Shown here in pieces: positions 31,819 to 45,420 of a DNA stretch of 64,000 nt. Under the pieces are notes generated by a model, which saw nothing but the letters and a program-made list of their open reading frames with translations, made no database searches and had not been told where the DNA came from. Made by a program: the position numbers and the translations under genes. Origin of the DNA: Tetrastigma voinierianum (taxonomy: Eukaryota > Streptophyta > Magnoliopsida > Vitales > Vitaceae); contig JAEQBH010004115.1 of NCBI GenBank assembly GCA_016808115.1, positions 1 to 64,000 of the forward strand, read 5' to 3'. Every line of letters begins with the position of its first letter. Position 1 is the first letter of the stretch.

Positions 31819-32055
31819 CTAGAGAGCTAGAAGAAGATTGATTCTCCTTCCTCTAAAGACTGGGCCGTATCCTTTCCGACTCACCAAATAATGACTCGCC
31901 ACCATCGAGTCTCCTCCTCCCTCGAGGGCCGAAGGATGATGTGCCTCGAACCTTTGGAGGTTACTTGGCCCCCCTTGGTTCCCAATTGCACCAGTTTGTG
32001 CGATGGTGGCAGCAACCACACCTACCTGCATAAGGGCAAGACCCGCAGCGAACAA
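31819..32055 (-). pseudogene. gag N-terminal fragment, gypsy element 3
   Basis: The frame reads AIGNQGGPSNLQRFEAHHPS and ALEGGGDSMVASHYL, matching the gag entry of element 2 (SSLQRFRAHHPPTFTGGDPM). A downstream frame change at about 31870 moves the capsid sequence out of frame. The basic N-terminus is degraded. Confidence 0.8.
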
Positions 32056-32059
32056 CAGC

Positions 32060-32550
32060 CTCTATGGAGCTCATAATTCAAAGCCTGGTCGGGTTATTAC
32101 TCTCTCACCCCATCACCTAGACGCCCTCTTCCTACTCAGCCATCTACACGTGTCAGATAGCAATAGAGTTCTTAAATTTCTATCTCAGCCTGTAGTGTAT
32201 ATGCCAACCACTAATAGACTTTAACATCATGAACTACACTGTTCATCCATTTTTCCTTAGTGGTGCATAATGCCAAACACTAATACACATCAGTTCCCGA
32301 ACTATCATGTTCATTTTGTTTTCCGAACCCCTAAGGTTATGTTTTCTAACCCTAGTGTTCCATATGCAATCCACCATGTATATTATTCACACAAATCACC
32401 ACACATGTCACACAACATGTTAAGCATAAAACACGTAACACACAACAATGCATGATCTAGACCCAAGGTATTCACATACCTAAATTTTGTTACCTGCTTG
32501 GCGTTTATTTCAAGACTACTGTGTTACCCATCTGAGCTCCCTAGGTAATC
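32060..32550 (-). other. Leader of gypsy element 3
   Basis: This noncoding stretch joins the primer site to gag. Its inverse matches the leader start of element 2 at 20095-20215 (GGTATGTGA, GCATTGT, TGTGTGA words). It contains two partly matching neighbouring segments near 32200 and 32270 (TGCCAACCACTAATA and TGCCAAACACTAATA followed by GAACTA(C/T)(A/C)) that look like a roughly 68-base tandem duplication. Confidence 0.6.
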
Positions 32551-32563
32551 GCTACCTGAGCTC

Positions 32564-32570
32564 GATACCA
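32564..32570 (-). other. Primer-binding site (initiator tRNA-Met type), gypsy element 3
   Basis: On the minus strand, three bases after the LTR end, the sequence reads TGGTATCGAGCTCAGG. Plant initiator-methionine tRNA primer sites begin TGGTATC(A)GAGC, so this fits with one missing base. It fixes 32574-34781 as the 5' LTR. The counterpart at 58291-58297 reads TGGTATG. Confidence 0.75.
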
Positions 32571-32573
32571 AGT

Positions 32574-34781
32574 TGTGACACCAAAACCCGGGGTCCCATC
32601 GACAACCCATCAACCCGTCGACCTCAGGATTTCGTGACCTGATACTACATTGTTGTATCCCCATTTATCAGATCCATATTTTACGGGACTGAAAGGTATC
32701 TCCTTTGTTCGGGGAGCTCTGCCCAACATACAACTTGTATAACAGTATAATCATAACCTATCCAAGGCCTCAACAGAAGTAGTATTGACCACACATGGTC
32801 CATCTGTCCATATCCCTAATATACATCCCTTTACCGGGACCCATTCATTCACATTTAAATCTAAAATATGAAAATAAAACGCTTAATTACAGTCCGTAAG
32901 AGTTCGATCACGAATCTCTCTTACCATATAATTACATACCCGACTATTTAGACAATGGTTCCAAAAAATTTAGTTACAATTATTTTATACAAAATATGTT
33001 TAGAAAAAATGTTATCAAAGGTAATATCATACACACATCGTCTCTTCATAATCACTTAGCTTCATTCTGAGCGTCTCGTACACCGCTCGTACCTAAAAGG
33101 GGCGAGCAATCCTCGCGAGAAAAATTCTCCTCCTACATGGCCATCACTAAAATCTACTACGCAAATTCAAGAACTATGAAAAACGCCCAAATCACATTCC
33201 ATATAAATAATTTAATTCTATATGGAATATTACAGGTCATGCATGAGATGAGACTCTTCATGCTTACAACCCGAGTCCTAGATCGACTTCACACTTGCAA
33301 TGCCAAGTGGAAAACCGGGCCATCGGGTGTTTCACCTAATGACTTAAATTATTGACAACCTCCAATATTCACTTGAATTTTATCAAACCCGTGTGTTATT
33401 TATGGGCCACGCCTTTTCTAGGTCACACCAAGCAGATCGATACGCACCTTCCGACATTTTACGCTTTCACCGGCTTCTGATCATATCTAACCGCATATAA
33501 ATTTGGGTCTTTCACCCGGGGGGGATCTACCCCATCTTGCTACGCCCAAACACACGTGATTTATATTTATTATTGTTTTATACAACCGTGAGTCTCGATT
33601 TTAGACGTGGTCCCATTTCTAAGCTCACCACACATTCACTAAGAATGGTGAATAACAATATCATGCACCCACACCCGACTCAACGCGATGTGATCGTGCA
33701 TATGAAATGCAATCACATTTCATATGTCATGCTACATGCACATTTATAAATTCCGATAATTAGTATTTCCTACATATAAATTTTATCTATCACAATTTCC
33801 ATGTTCATACATCACGTTAAACAAATATTAACATGATTTTTACATACAACAACAGTTATTTATTTTTTTTCAACACACAAATGGTCCAAATCTGACCCAT
33901 ATAAAACAGTATGGCACCTTCGATCCTTCACTCCGCTTGTTACCACCATCGTGATACTAAACACACCACAAAACCTCAAGACACTGCTCCGCATCAAAAC
34001 CAACCTCAATATCCGGCTCGACTGCCCTGAACTGGGCCTGTAATTTTTAATATCTCGGCCCCAAATCTCAGACAAAATCACTACCATCATGACCTCGAAG
34101 ACAACTCTATGCCATTACATGACTTTTAGGTTAAAAATTCGAAGTAGGAAAATTCCCTACCCCGCTGAAATACTTAAACTCTAAGATTTTATATCTACGT
34201 GCAAATATGACGCTGAATTAACTTTCTCTCGTCATTAATACCAATGGCTCTATGATCTTAAAAGAGAAGTTGGAAAACTTTTTTTTCCTTTCTCTCTCTC
34301 TCTCCGCCGCTCGTCCTGCCTCCCTTCTTCATTCCTTTTGACTTTTCTTTTCTTTTATCCTTGTTTTTCTTTTCTTGGTTTTTTTTATTTGGATACAGGG
34401 CTCACACACGCCCCGTGTTCATCTCTACTCCAGGGTCCATTTCACCCCGAACAATTCTATTTCTTTTAATTCAATTTATTTTAAATGAACTTAGCTCAAG
34501 ACATTTCCTAACTTCCGAGATTTTCGTAAAAATCTCGTCCCTAGAGTCACTGACGACTTATCACCAAGAAAATCGTAAAAATATTCCGATTGTCTCATAA
34601 TTCAACGAAACTTTTCTGGGTCATTAGATTTCTCGCGGCATCGAATTCTAATCTGCCAAGAGTCCTCGCTTCGGCCATCCGAGATCTAGAGAATTTTCTA
34701 AGCTTCCCTAAACCATTTGGCAATTATTATTATTCTTTTGCCATTTTTTCTTGAAAATTACTAATTTTTCCGGGTTTTATA
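32574..34781 (-). mobile_element. 5' LTR of gypsy element 3, 2.21 kb
   Basis: It starts TGTGACACC on the plus strand and ends CCGGGTTTTATA, where other copies have TTTTACA, so the terminal base pair is mutated. The left 1.4 kb runs parallel to solo LTR A (for example ACATACAAC(T/C)TGTA, GTATAATCATAACCTA and GGGACCCATTCATTCACATT). The right end carries TCCGAGATCTAGAGAATTTT. The ORFs inside (33137-33355, 33537-33749, 34361-34600) are chance frames. Confidence 0.87.
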
Positions 34782-36419
34782 TATATAATGAAATAATATT
34801 TTGATATTCTTCTTCTTTTATTATAGGTTGGTATAGTTTTAAAGGAATCCAACTTGGAAAGAGTTTACAAATTTGGGGGGTGTTGCTTATTTTTGGAAGA
34901 GAATAATTCAAATTTATTTACTTTAATTCAAAATCTATTTCTTAAAAAATAATTCAAATTCTAGTTTCATTTTCATTAGTATTTTTAGTAAAACAATATT
35001 TACATTTTGCAATATCCGTAGGAAGTGCATTTTGTTTCACCCATACAAGCAACTCTTTATCTTTGCTATCAAGACAATATTAATATGGAAATTCTGGAAT
35101 TCAAATGATGAAGAAAAAAATATCTTTTTAATAAATTTATTCAAAATATGAAATGTAATTACGTAAAGAATATTTATTATGCAAAATTTATTTAATTTTA
35201 CTTATTTGTTGTAGGATTTCCAAGACTCAAAAATATCTCAATAATGAAGTGTTTGTGCTCTTTATATACGTACGCCTTTTTTTTAATATTGTATTTAATA
35301 AGTATTATGTTTTTTTGCTTTTATATGCTTAAAATTAACATCTAATTAAATCAAAAAGTATTTGTTTAACTTATGATAAAATGAAAATATTTATATAGTT
35401 GTAGACCCAAATTTGAAGGATGAATTCTTTTATTTATTTATTTTATTTTATTTTTTTATTAGATTTTGATTTTATTTGATTGATTTTTCTTTCTTTTTTA
35501 TTATTATTTTATTTTCCTTGGGAAGGTAGATTATCCTTTTTAGATTAGAGTTGTGGTTTTTTGGGAGTTCTTGTATATTAGAAATAAGAGTAAAGAAAGA
35601 AGGGGTTGACGGAAGGAAGATTTTTTTGGCAGAGCAAAGGGCTAGGGAGAGCAAGAGAGGTAAGGGTGGAAGTGACAAGAAAAGGAGTCGTGAAGTAATC
35701 TTCTACAGGTGTGATTCACTAGACTTATGTATGTACATATTGATTTGTAAGAAATTGTACATATATTTCTGTTTAATTAGTAAGAGAAACTTTTTTTTTC
35801 TGTTGAGATTTAGAACCGAGTTATTGTGGCAGAGAATGATTTTTTTATCTGTCGATGGATATATATCTTTTTAGAAGTGTATCTTTTCAGAAGTTTGCTT
35901 GCTTTCTTAATTGACTTTTATTATTAGCTTTCTGCTATTTTTATTTTCTTGCTTCTCTTGGATTGGTTTATTTTTTATTTATTTTTTATTTCTGTATGTG
36001 TTTCCTTTCCTCTCTGGAATTTTCTGGGCTATTGGACTTGTAATAGGAATATTTGGGTTGGGTTTCGAGAAGCACCAATAGAGATGCTCTCTACTATTAT
36101 TATTTTTTATGTGTCTTTGCAGTGCTTTTGATTTTCTTTTGGTTTTATTTTTATTTTTCCTATGATTTCATCTTTCAAGCTTAGAACTTCCTCGTAATTA
36201 ATGTACTATTGTAATTTATTCTTTCCTTACATATTACCAATAATTTTCAACCATAAGTGGTCTTTCAATGTGTATATATTCAGCTTTACAATCACTCTCT
36301 TTCTCTCATACACTTTTCTCATTAATTGTTATTCTCACATGTTTCTTTTTATAAGACATTGTGAATTCTATATCATCTCAAGTTCCGGACGAGATTAAAA
36401 CTACCACTTAACTAAACTC
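34782..36419. other. AT-rich spacer, nothing recognised
   Basis: The stretch is strongly AT-rich, with T-rich tracts and no LTR words. The 107-residue plus-strand frame at 35551-35874 has a lysine/arginine-rich start and hydrophobic end but no family motif and no supporting context, so it is not called as a gene. Confidence 0.45.
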
Positions 36420-37600
36420 TCTTCTGTATTTGTGTGTTTTATTTTTCATTTATTTATTTATTTTTCAGAATTTCTTATAAAACTTTAATTTTCTTAATTT
36501 CCTAATAAAATTATTTATTTTTCAAATTTAACAAATCAAATTTCTCTTTCCTTAAATTTAAAAAATAACCAAATTCACTTTGTCTTTCTCTTTAAATTTC
36601 CTATACCTAAATTTCACATTCTTTAAAATTCTCAAAAAAAAAAAAAAAAAAAAGGGTCAATTTCTTCAATCTTACAAAAAAAATTAAAAAAAAAAACACT
36701 TTCCTTAATTAAAAAAAATTAAAAAATCTTAACTTCAAAATTTTTAAAATAATTTTTTATTTTATAAAATCAAAAGTACTAATTTATAAAATAAAAATCA
36801 AAACTCTTTCGACTTCAAAAATTTTAAATCATTTTCTTTAATTTCCAAAAAGAAAAAAATCATTTCAACAAAAAAAAATACTTTTCTTTTAAATTCTAAA
36901 ATCATTTTCTTTAAATTTCACAAAAAAAAAAAAACTCAAAAATCCACTATTCCTTTAATTTCCTTAGCCTCACTCATTTTTCAAATATCCATCTTTGGAA
37001 TCATTCTTCTAAATCTTCCTAAAGCAAGTTTTCCTTTACCAAAATTACTCTTTTCAACCCGATTTCAAAAAAATTCTAAATGCACAAATCAATTCTATAA
37101 TTCAAATAAAAAGGAACTTTGTAGAGTTGACTATATGCTAAATAAATGGGCCTTGGTGGGGGCCCAATATCTCATCCATCCTTCATTAAATAATTTTGCA
37201 TTCATTTTATAATTTAATTTTTAATATTTATATATGTGTTATTGGGCTAACCTATTTTCTATTGATAGCGCTTTCAATTCGCCACCAAGGTACACGCTCT
37301 CTTACCTCATTTGATTTGATATTTTTTTTAGTTATTTATTACACGTTTTATGTGTTTTGTTATAATTGTTGCTTGTTTCTTGGTATCCATGGCTTGATTA
37401 GTCAATTACCATACTTGCCTTAACTCAATTTAACTTAAGCCTGGTTTTCACTGACTTCAGTTTCACATGAGTCACATTTGCGCTTTCTTCTTATTTTGTT
37501 TTCCTTAAAAATAAAATAAATATGGCAACCCAAAACCATTTTTCAAAACTACAAAAACGAGTCTCGCCTTTATGAAACACATCAGTCAAAAAAAAAAAAA
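36420..37600 (+). repeat. Unclassified AT-rich dispersed repeat, copy 2
   Basis: This is the plus-strand partner of 5040-6370. Shared landmarks are AATTCTATAATTC with AATAAAAAGGAACTTTG (37093-37122), AATAAATGGGCC...GGGGGCCCA (37141-37168), TTAAATAATTTTG (37185), ATAGCGCTTTCAATTCGCCA and CCAAGGTAC (37265-37293), and AAAACCATTTTTCAAAACTA with GAGTCTCGCC (37534-37568). Poly-A runs occur at 36637-36653. It has no coding potential. The copies are far apart in sequence, so they are old. Confidence 0.65.
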
Positions 37601-37849
37601 GAGTCCAATAATAATATATAATATATGTATAACATCTTAACATATTACTTCAAAAAAATCTTAAGATATTAATAAAAATACAAAGAAAAATGATAAAATT
37701 ATTATGATAAAATTTTTTATTATTCATTGCTAAAAATAATTATTATATTTATCTATTTTATATAATTAAAATATAATATATAAACACAATTTAAAATGAA
37801 TACTGATTTAGACTTAATTTCCAAGGGTCATTTTTTTTAACAAAGGCTT

Positions 37850-38640
37850 GTGAATAGCGTCATGAACAAGGACTCCAAACAATGCATCGACACAAGACAC
37901 CGTCGCAGATTGTCGCATGCACAGCCTACGCGCACACCGCATCTCCGTCACTCAAGCACGTTGCTGCGCCGCGCCAACCATCCTAGCCCTGCACCTTGTC
38001 GCGACACATGGAACCCTCACGACACGGCTTCCAGCAGACTTGTCGAGACTGAGGAATTTCTATCGTGATAGAAAGCCTGAGAGGCCTGTCGACGAGATTT
38101 CCGCACGACATAAAACACTCACGGTCCGGCGCAAATTCAATTTTCCGCCGCACCTACCCGTGAGCGGCCAGACGCGGCACTAGTGTCATACGAGCACTGG
38201 GCACCAAAGTGCGAGCCCGCCTGCGGGTCGTGATATCAATGTCGCAAAATGTATCACACTCTCCCAGAGCCCTCAAGGACATAAAAATGTTTATCGCGAC
38301 ACACGGCTAAACAACCCCTGTCGCGATAAAAAATTTTCTATTGGCGAACAGGGATCGCGGGTGGTCCGGTCGCGACAAGCCCATCTTCCATGACCGCCGC
38401 GCCGATCGACGCCGGTAACTTCCTCGCCGGCGCGCGCACACGCACGACTCGCGGCGCCGCGCTACGCCCCCGGCCGGCAGCGGCTCGGTGCCAAAGCACT
38501 CACGCGCCACCCCTGCCTTGCCACTTAAACCCTATCACGACGCAGGGCCTTGGGAACCCTGTCACGACAGAAGACTCAAAATGGGATGGAAAGTCTGTCG
38601 CGACAGAAGAATCAAAATGGGCAATAGCCCATTCTAGTCT
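37850..38640. other. GC-rich block with TCGCGACA-type palindromes
   Basis: GC content rises sharply against the AT-rich left flank. At least seven variants of a TRTCRYGAYA palindrome occur, for example TTGTCGCGACA at 37997, CTATCGTGATAG at 38060, TATCGCGACA at 38292, CTGTCGCGATA at 38319, GGTCGCGACA at 38369, CTGTCACGACAG at 38559 and CTGTCGCGACAG at 38595. The last two start 36 bases apart within near-identical 36-base units. Similar GC-rich sequence lies in the leader of element 2. The long ORF at 38390-38875 spans this block and the LTR and carries no domain. Confidence 0.6.
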
Positions 38641-38699
38641 CCTGAACCTCCAATTTCCCTTTTTCCTTTTCTTTTTCCTTTCATGTCCAAAGCACCCCA

Positions 38700-40661
38700 A
38701 ATTCAACATACAAAACGTATTTATCATACAAAACGAGTTTAATTACAACTCTTTGTTCCTTTATACACACAGAATTCAAGGTCACCAGACTTACACAATA
38801 CAAAACAAGGCCATATCTGGCCTTTTCTTCGCCATTTGGTTAGTTCTGATGAGCCTACTCACCGATGTACCCTAGTAATTAAATTTTTTTCCCACGACGG
38901 GTGAGCAATGCCCAAGATGGATTCTCCCAAGGGCCACCCCCACCTATGTCTATGTAATGGAAAACATACACACATTCAAGCAAAATATGCATGTTCCTAT
39001 CAATGTTCATGCCATGGGTGAGAATGTGACTCACCTTTCCATGTCCCGCCCTCACCACTTCACACATGCTTATTGACGCGTGAACAATCACACTTCCATG
39101 ACAACCAAAGATTATTCTTAATCATTTCATATTTTGATTTAAAACATGCCTGCGGGCGCGGATTTTTAAGATAGCACCGCTGGCCCACAACCTTACACTT
39201 TTGGCATTTCACCGACGGGATTCTATGTCAACCATAATTGGCAGGTCTTTTACCTAGGGGGGATCTATCCTAACTTGCCGATAATTCGACACATAATTAT
39301 TCTTTACCGCTTCCTAACCCGTGAGATTCCATTTCGACGTTGTCCCATTTGGTCGAGCTCCAATCTAATCAACACCATACGCAGTGTTGATTAACAACCG
39401 TGTACCCATGACACACCATCAAACACCAAACACAAGTCGATCTCAACCATGCACTCACACCCATGTCATGCGATGTTCTCGTGCATATGCAATGCACCAT
39501 GTCACGCTCACTCATACCATGCTACATATACGATGAGAGAGCTATATGTGCATGCCTACCCATGCATATTCACTCCGAGCATTATTTGGACATTTATATA
39601 GAGATGAACAAATTTCCAAATAATTCATGCCATTCATTCCCTACAGGCATATCACCTTATTAAGCAATCCATGTTAATACATCAATTTAGCATGCATTAA
39701 CAACATAATTTTCACATAACCAATCATGTTATTCATTTTAGCAATAACACCCAAACAATACACATGGACAATTTCAGTCCAAGATCAGTCCCAAGACTGC
39801 CCTAAAACAGTCCCAAAACTTCGATTCCGGACTGTCCAAAATAGTCCCCAAAACTCGACCCGAATCGTCCAAACAAATTTCCAAATGTACCCCAGACTGG
39901 CCCAAAATAATCCCCAAACATCTAGCCTAGATCAGTCCAAAGATAATTCTACATCCACTGCTCGGTCCTACTTCTTGGGGATCGAATACACGTCCATTTT
40001 CGCCTCAAAACCCTAAGCCATTCAATGGCCTAGACAAGGATTGCAAAGGTAAAACCCCTACCTCACGTAGTTTGTCGAAACTCCCGATTTCTCGGCCCCT
40101 ACTGGGTTCTTCGAGGAAGAACTTTGCCTCAAGCCTGAACCCGAATCGACGATCCGACGTTTAGAAACTCCAAAGCAGGCTGTTCTCTCTACCTTCTTCT
40201 TCTCTCTCCTTTTTTCTCCCACCCATTTCCTCCTCCACCGAATTGTTTGGTCCAAAGTCAAGTAGGAGTGTCCTCCCTTGCCACATGTCAACCTCCTGTT
40301 GGTTCCCTTGGATTTTCTTATCGTCTTATCCATAACTTTGGATTTCCTTCCTATCGGGCTGCGACATGTCACCTGGGCGGGTCTCAATTCTAGGCTCTTG
40401 TTTCGACTTGTTCTCCTTCCGACATCGCGCATTAACGCGAGCCACTTAACACGCGGTCAAGTGTCCGGTACTACCCTGTCTCGAAAACGCGAATTCCGAT
40501 CGTCTTATAATTCAACGTAAATTCAAATACTTCGCAGCCTGATTTCGCAAGACACTCCGAAGGTCCATTTCATCATTCGGCATCTGTAAAAATTCCATAT
40601 TTTCTCAACCAAAATTACCGCTTTAATCTTCCCGTAAAATTGGATTTTCTCGAGTTTTACA
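38700..40661 (-). mobile_element. LTR D (gypsy), left end unclear
   Basis: It contains the family landmarks in order: TTTATACACACAG (38760), GGGTGAGCAATGCCC (about 38900), GGGGGGATCTATCCTAACTT (about 39257), CGTGCATATGCAATGCACCA (about 39480), a CT-rich stretch, TTGCCACATGTCAACC (about 40278) and a CGAGTTTTACA end at 40661. No purine tract follows, so it is either solo or a 5' LTR. The TGTGAC-type left end seen in other copies was not found; the left 100-200 bases seem lost or replaced by the GC-rich block. Confidence 0.75.
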
Positions 40662-42145
<1,484 letters not shown>

Positions 42146-44354
42146 TGTGACATCCTATCTCGGGAGTCCCATTGTCTTGATCAACTGCGAAAACCTGTGG
42201 ATATCGGGTGTCAAATATCACTCATTTGTCTCATATATTGAGACTCATTCTTGCATATTTAATTCACAAATATACAAAAATATATGATAGACTATTTAAT
42301 CAACAGTCCATTTAACAGTCCTTTTATACAACAAAAAGGTATACATGTTCTGCTCGAATATAATACAAGACAAAATTAAAACAAAACAAAGCCTCATCCG
42401 GCTCTCATCCCACATGCCGTCTGTATGCAGAATTGACGTGCGCCAGGACACAATACACACGAAAGGGGGTCCCACGGCCAATTGGCTGGCTCAATAGAGA
42501 ATGACTCTGAAATTTACTCCCCATCTAAGTGCACATACGATGGTCGCACGACAAACACACATCCAGTAAAATGTCTACATGAATGTCATGTCATGCATGA
42601 AATGTCATCATGCCCATATCTGTGTCACTCAGAGCTCCCTTACACATGCATATGCAAGTGTGAAAGCGAATCCAGCGGTATTACACCAATGACCACATCA
42701 TCGAGGCCCTCATCGGCTCCATTGCAATCACAAGAGTGCCAATGGGCAGCCAATCCCAAGTCAATCCGGAAGCTCATATCACCTGACCCAGAAAGTCATG
42801 TGATAAACACTGACCATGTCTTCTTTAGGCAACGAACTTTTCGGATCACCTTTGCGGATCTCTCCACCCATGTTCGGGCTTTTCACAGAAGTTAACGGTC
42901 CCCCTTCTTGCTCCGCCTAACACACCTTTATTATATTTCTTTTTATGCTTTTGAGCTGGTAAGATCATTTGTTGGAGCGTCGTCAGTATGAAACTCACTA
43001 TCCATTCATCAACAATGATGATGGGTGATACACCATGCACACACACTTGACATGGTGTAGTGTCTGCATTACGCCTTGATACTAATGCCCCACTTCATGT
43101 TCTCATGTTACATGTATGATGCACCTTTACATGGACATTCTACTCAATCAGTACTTTATGCCAGTACCATGTAAACATATATAATTTACATCCATTATGT
43201 TAATGTTTTAAAAATACACATATATTAACGTATCTTACACATAATCGACATGTTATTAAATTGCAGCCAATAACAAAACATTTCATAAAATAGCCATTCC
43301 AGATCCATAATTAGACCATGCTAGAGCCCCTTGAAAAATCTAGACTTGATCAAAAATTTTAGTCTTTGCTTAAATGTAAAAAATTTAACCTGAGCTTCGA
43401 CGTATCCAACGATTCCACAATAAAAAATCCCTGCCAGTCCAACCGGTCTAGGCCCGATCACGTAGCTACGGCCCCGACCGCCGAATATATTTTTTTTTAC
43501 CAATTTTACCAGTTCAGGACAGTAGCCCCAGAATCAAAACCAACCTCAAAATCCGTCATGAACGGTGTGAAAACCGGCCACAACAAAGTCTAACATGCAT
43601 TTTCCAACAGTCCCAAACCAAGCGGCCGAATATGACAGCGAAACCCAGATCACGGACGAAAACGAGTCTCATGGCGGCTTCGGTCCGTGGTGGTGACCTG
43701 TGACCATTTGCGGCCCTTAAATGAAAGGAACCCAGTAGGAGAAACCTACACCTCTTGGAGCGTGAAGCGAATCCCTTTCGTTCTTGGTACTACTCGTGAC
43801 TCGTCAGTGAACTGACTTTAATTCGAGACTCACGAAACCGGCCCGTGTTCGAACAAGTAAAAAATTTTGGACAAATTTGTTTTTTTTTTTCCTTTCTTTT
43901 TCTCTTATTATTTTTTCTCTATTTCCTTTTATTATTTTTGCTTTCATCGAATTGTTGTGCCCCCCGCCCCCCCCAAAGATATTTTCTCTAAATATCTTAG
44001 CTTATCCTCTCCATGTGACACTTGTCACAATGGTGGCCATACATGCATATGACAAGTGTCACATGCTTGGGGCCTTTGGGTGAAGCTTCTCCCACACCAC
44101 CCACATGTGGTGATCCTCCATGTGCCATGTGGCATCATGCCAAAGTGTCACGATACCACTAGTCTCTCAAAAAAACGTAAAATTCGGAGCTATCTCGAAT
44201 CAGGCGAAACCGATAGGCTAGCTAGATTCGTGAGATGATTCCAACGGTAGTATGTTTCATCATCCGAGATATAAAAATTTCCAAGTTTTACTTTGTACTA
44301 TTTGAGCAAAATTCTGGTTTACTTTTGAAAAATGAAATTTTCCTAGGTTTTACA
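42146..44354 (-). mobile_element. 3' LTR of gypsy element 4 (LTR E), 2.21 kb
   Basis: It starts TGTGACATCCTATCTCGGG and ends CCTAGGTTTTACA, followed directly by a purine tract on the minus strand. Its closest relative by eye is LTR F: both share TATCGGGTGTC near the start, CCTTTTATACA near 42317 and 58487, ACATATATAATTT(A/T) near 43173 and 59335, AACATTTCATAAAATAGC near 43277 and 59448, CTTGAAAAATCTA, and a pure-C tract with AAGATAT near 43970 and 60150. This supports that E and F are the two LTRs of one element. Confidence 0.88.
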
Positions 44355-44370
44355 TTCTTTTCCCCCTTAA
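44355..44370 (-). other. Polypurine tract of gypsy element 4
   Basis: The minus strand reads TTAAGGGGGAAAAGAA directly before the TGTAAAACC start of the 3' LTR. A TTTCGGATGAAATTC word lies just upstream, as in elements 1 and 2. Confidence 0.82.
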
Positions 44371-44559
44371 AAGAATTTCATCCGAAATTCCTACATTCCA
44401 CATATATAAACACATGCATCGTTATTCAATTACCACATGACTAAACAACGTATCTTCATCCTCAAATAAGAAAGGATAGGCGGTATGCATCGTGTCCTCA
44501 TGCTCTTAGGTTGCCTCCTTCACTTCTCGGTGTCGGCATAGCACCTTCACTAGCCTCAC

Positions 44560-45420
44560 AGTCTTGCGTCACAAAACCTGGTCTCGACTATCCATGATAC
44601 GCACTAGTCCCTCCTCGAAGGTCCCATCTAGACAACAACAAGCTCGGGCCATAGTCCACTACAGAGCTCTGATCCGCGTGCATTCCCGGTTACGGAGACA
44701 TGGGAATGCCGCCGTGGGGACACTCACAAAACTCAAATGTAAAGTAACCGGTAAAGCAACTGGCACCTGCCCTCTCGAGCACCCCCTCAAAGGACCTAAT
44801 ATATCTCAGCGATAGCTTTCCCCGCTTGCCAAACCTGATCACTCTTCTTTTAAGCATAACCTTCAAGAAGACATGATCTCCCACCTCAAACTCTAAAGGT
44901 CATCGCCGTGTGTTGGCATAACTATTCCCGGGCCGGCTCGAGTCGCGAGAAGACTTTACGTATCACTCCACCTCTGCCCGAGGTGTCACTAATCAACTCC
45001 CAATCGGGCGGATTTCCCACCTCGGTCCAAATTGGGAGATCGCCCCGGCCTCCCCCATATAATGCCTCATAGTGCTTATATGTATATCATTTCTGCCTGA
45101 GAATCATGAGCAGTAGGTGTCCAACTAAGGTGCGTATGTTCCTCCCAAATACCCTTGAGATCCGTGAAGAATGCCTCCTTCGACATGTCCTCTAACACCT
45201 ATATACCCCTCGATCGACCATCTGTTCAGATGAAAAGCAAGATTTCATCCTCAACTGTGTCCCTCATGGCTCCTGAAACTCTTCCAGTAACTCGAGTTGT
45301 AAACCCGATCCTAACTACTATGGAGATCGCGCACCCACGCAACCGCACAATCTCTCGTGATGTACAACTCGCAGACTCCGCAGCGTCATGACAGCCAACC
45401 AGAAATGGTCACCAGCAAGC
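44560..45420 (-). pseudogene. Integrase core and C-terminal region, gypsy element 4
   Basis: The open piece 44884-44690 reads MGDHVFLKVMLKRRVIRFGK and RGKLSLRYIRSFEGVLERAG, the post-core integrase region. Upstream at 45080-44980 are words like YEALYGGGRGDLPIWTEVG, the highly typical lead of this region, then a degraded core at 45400-45170 with LHGVP-like and MGTQLRMK(S) words. Stops separate them. No chromodomain was read with confidence. Confidence 0.8.

Larger units (their letters stand above)
29607..32573 (-). mobile_element. Decayed gypsy element 3, internal region (3' truncated)
   Basis: Read right to left: primer site (32564-32570), leader (32550-32060), gag (32055), gag-protease junction and protease (31518-31100), RT (30960-30227), and RNase H (30072-29640). 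Integrase, polypurine tract and 3' LTR are missing: RNase H sequence runs directly into the 3' LTR end of element 2 at 29606. The domains are less scrambled than in element 2, with long readable words. Its 5' LTR is at 32574-34781. Confidence 0.85.

Noticed and set aside
34361..34600. 79-residue ORF with hydrophobic start resembling a secreted peptide
   Set aside because: It lies in the CT-rich part of the 5' LTR of element 3; pyrimidine-rich DNA gives Phe/Ser/Leu runs by composition.
35551..35874. Possible small gene with a basic N-terminal half
   Set aside because: No domain, no conserved neighbour, AT-rich surroundings; a chance frame is the simpler reading.
38500..38700. TGTCGCGACAG at 38596 as the left end of LTR D
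   Set aside because: The sequence after it does not follow the starts of LTRs A, B, C, E or F, and no duplication matching the right flank (TTGAT) precedes it.
38390..38875. 161-residue plus-strand ORF starting in GC-rich DNA
   Set aside because: It crosses from the GC-rich palindromic block into LTR D, two unrelated sequences, so its length reflects low stop density in GC-rich DNA.
40058..40432. 124-residue minus-strand ORF
   Set aside because: It lies inside LTR D; the basic, serine-rich protein comes from CT-rich LTR sequence and is not kept in other LTR copies.
42482..42895. 137-residue plus-strand ORF
   Set aside because: It lies entirely in LTR E, antisense to the element, and the matching part of LTR F does not keep the frame open.
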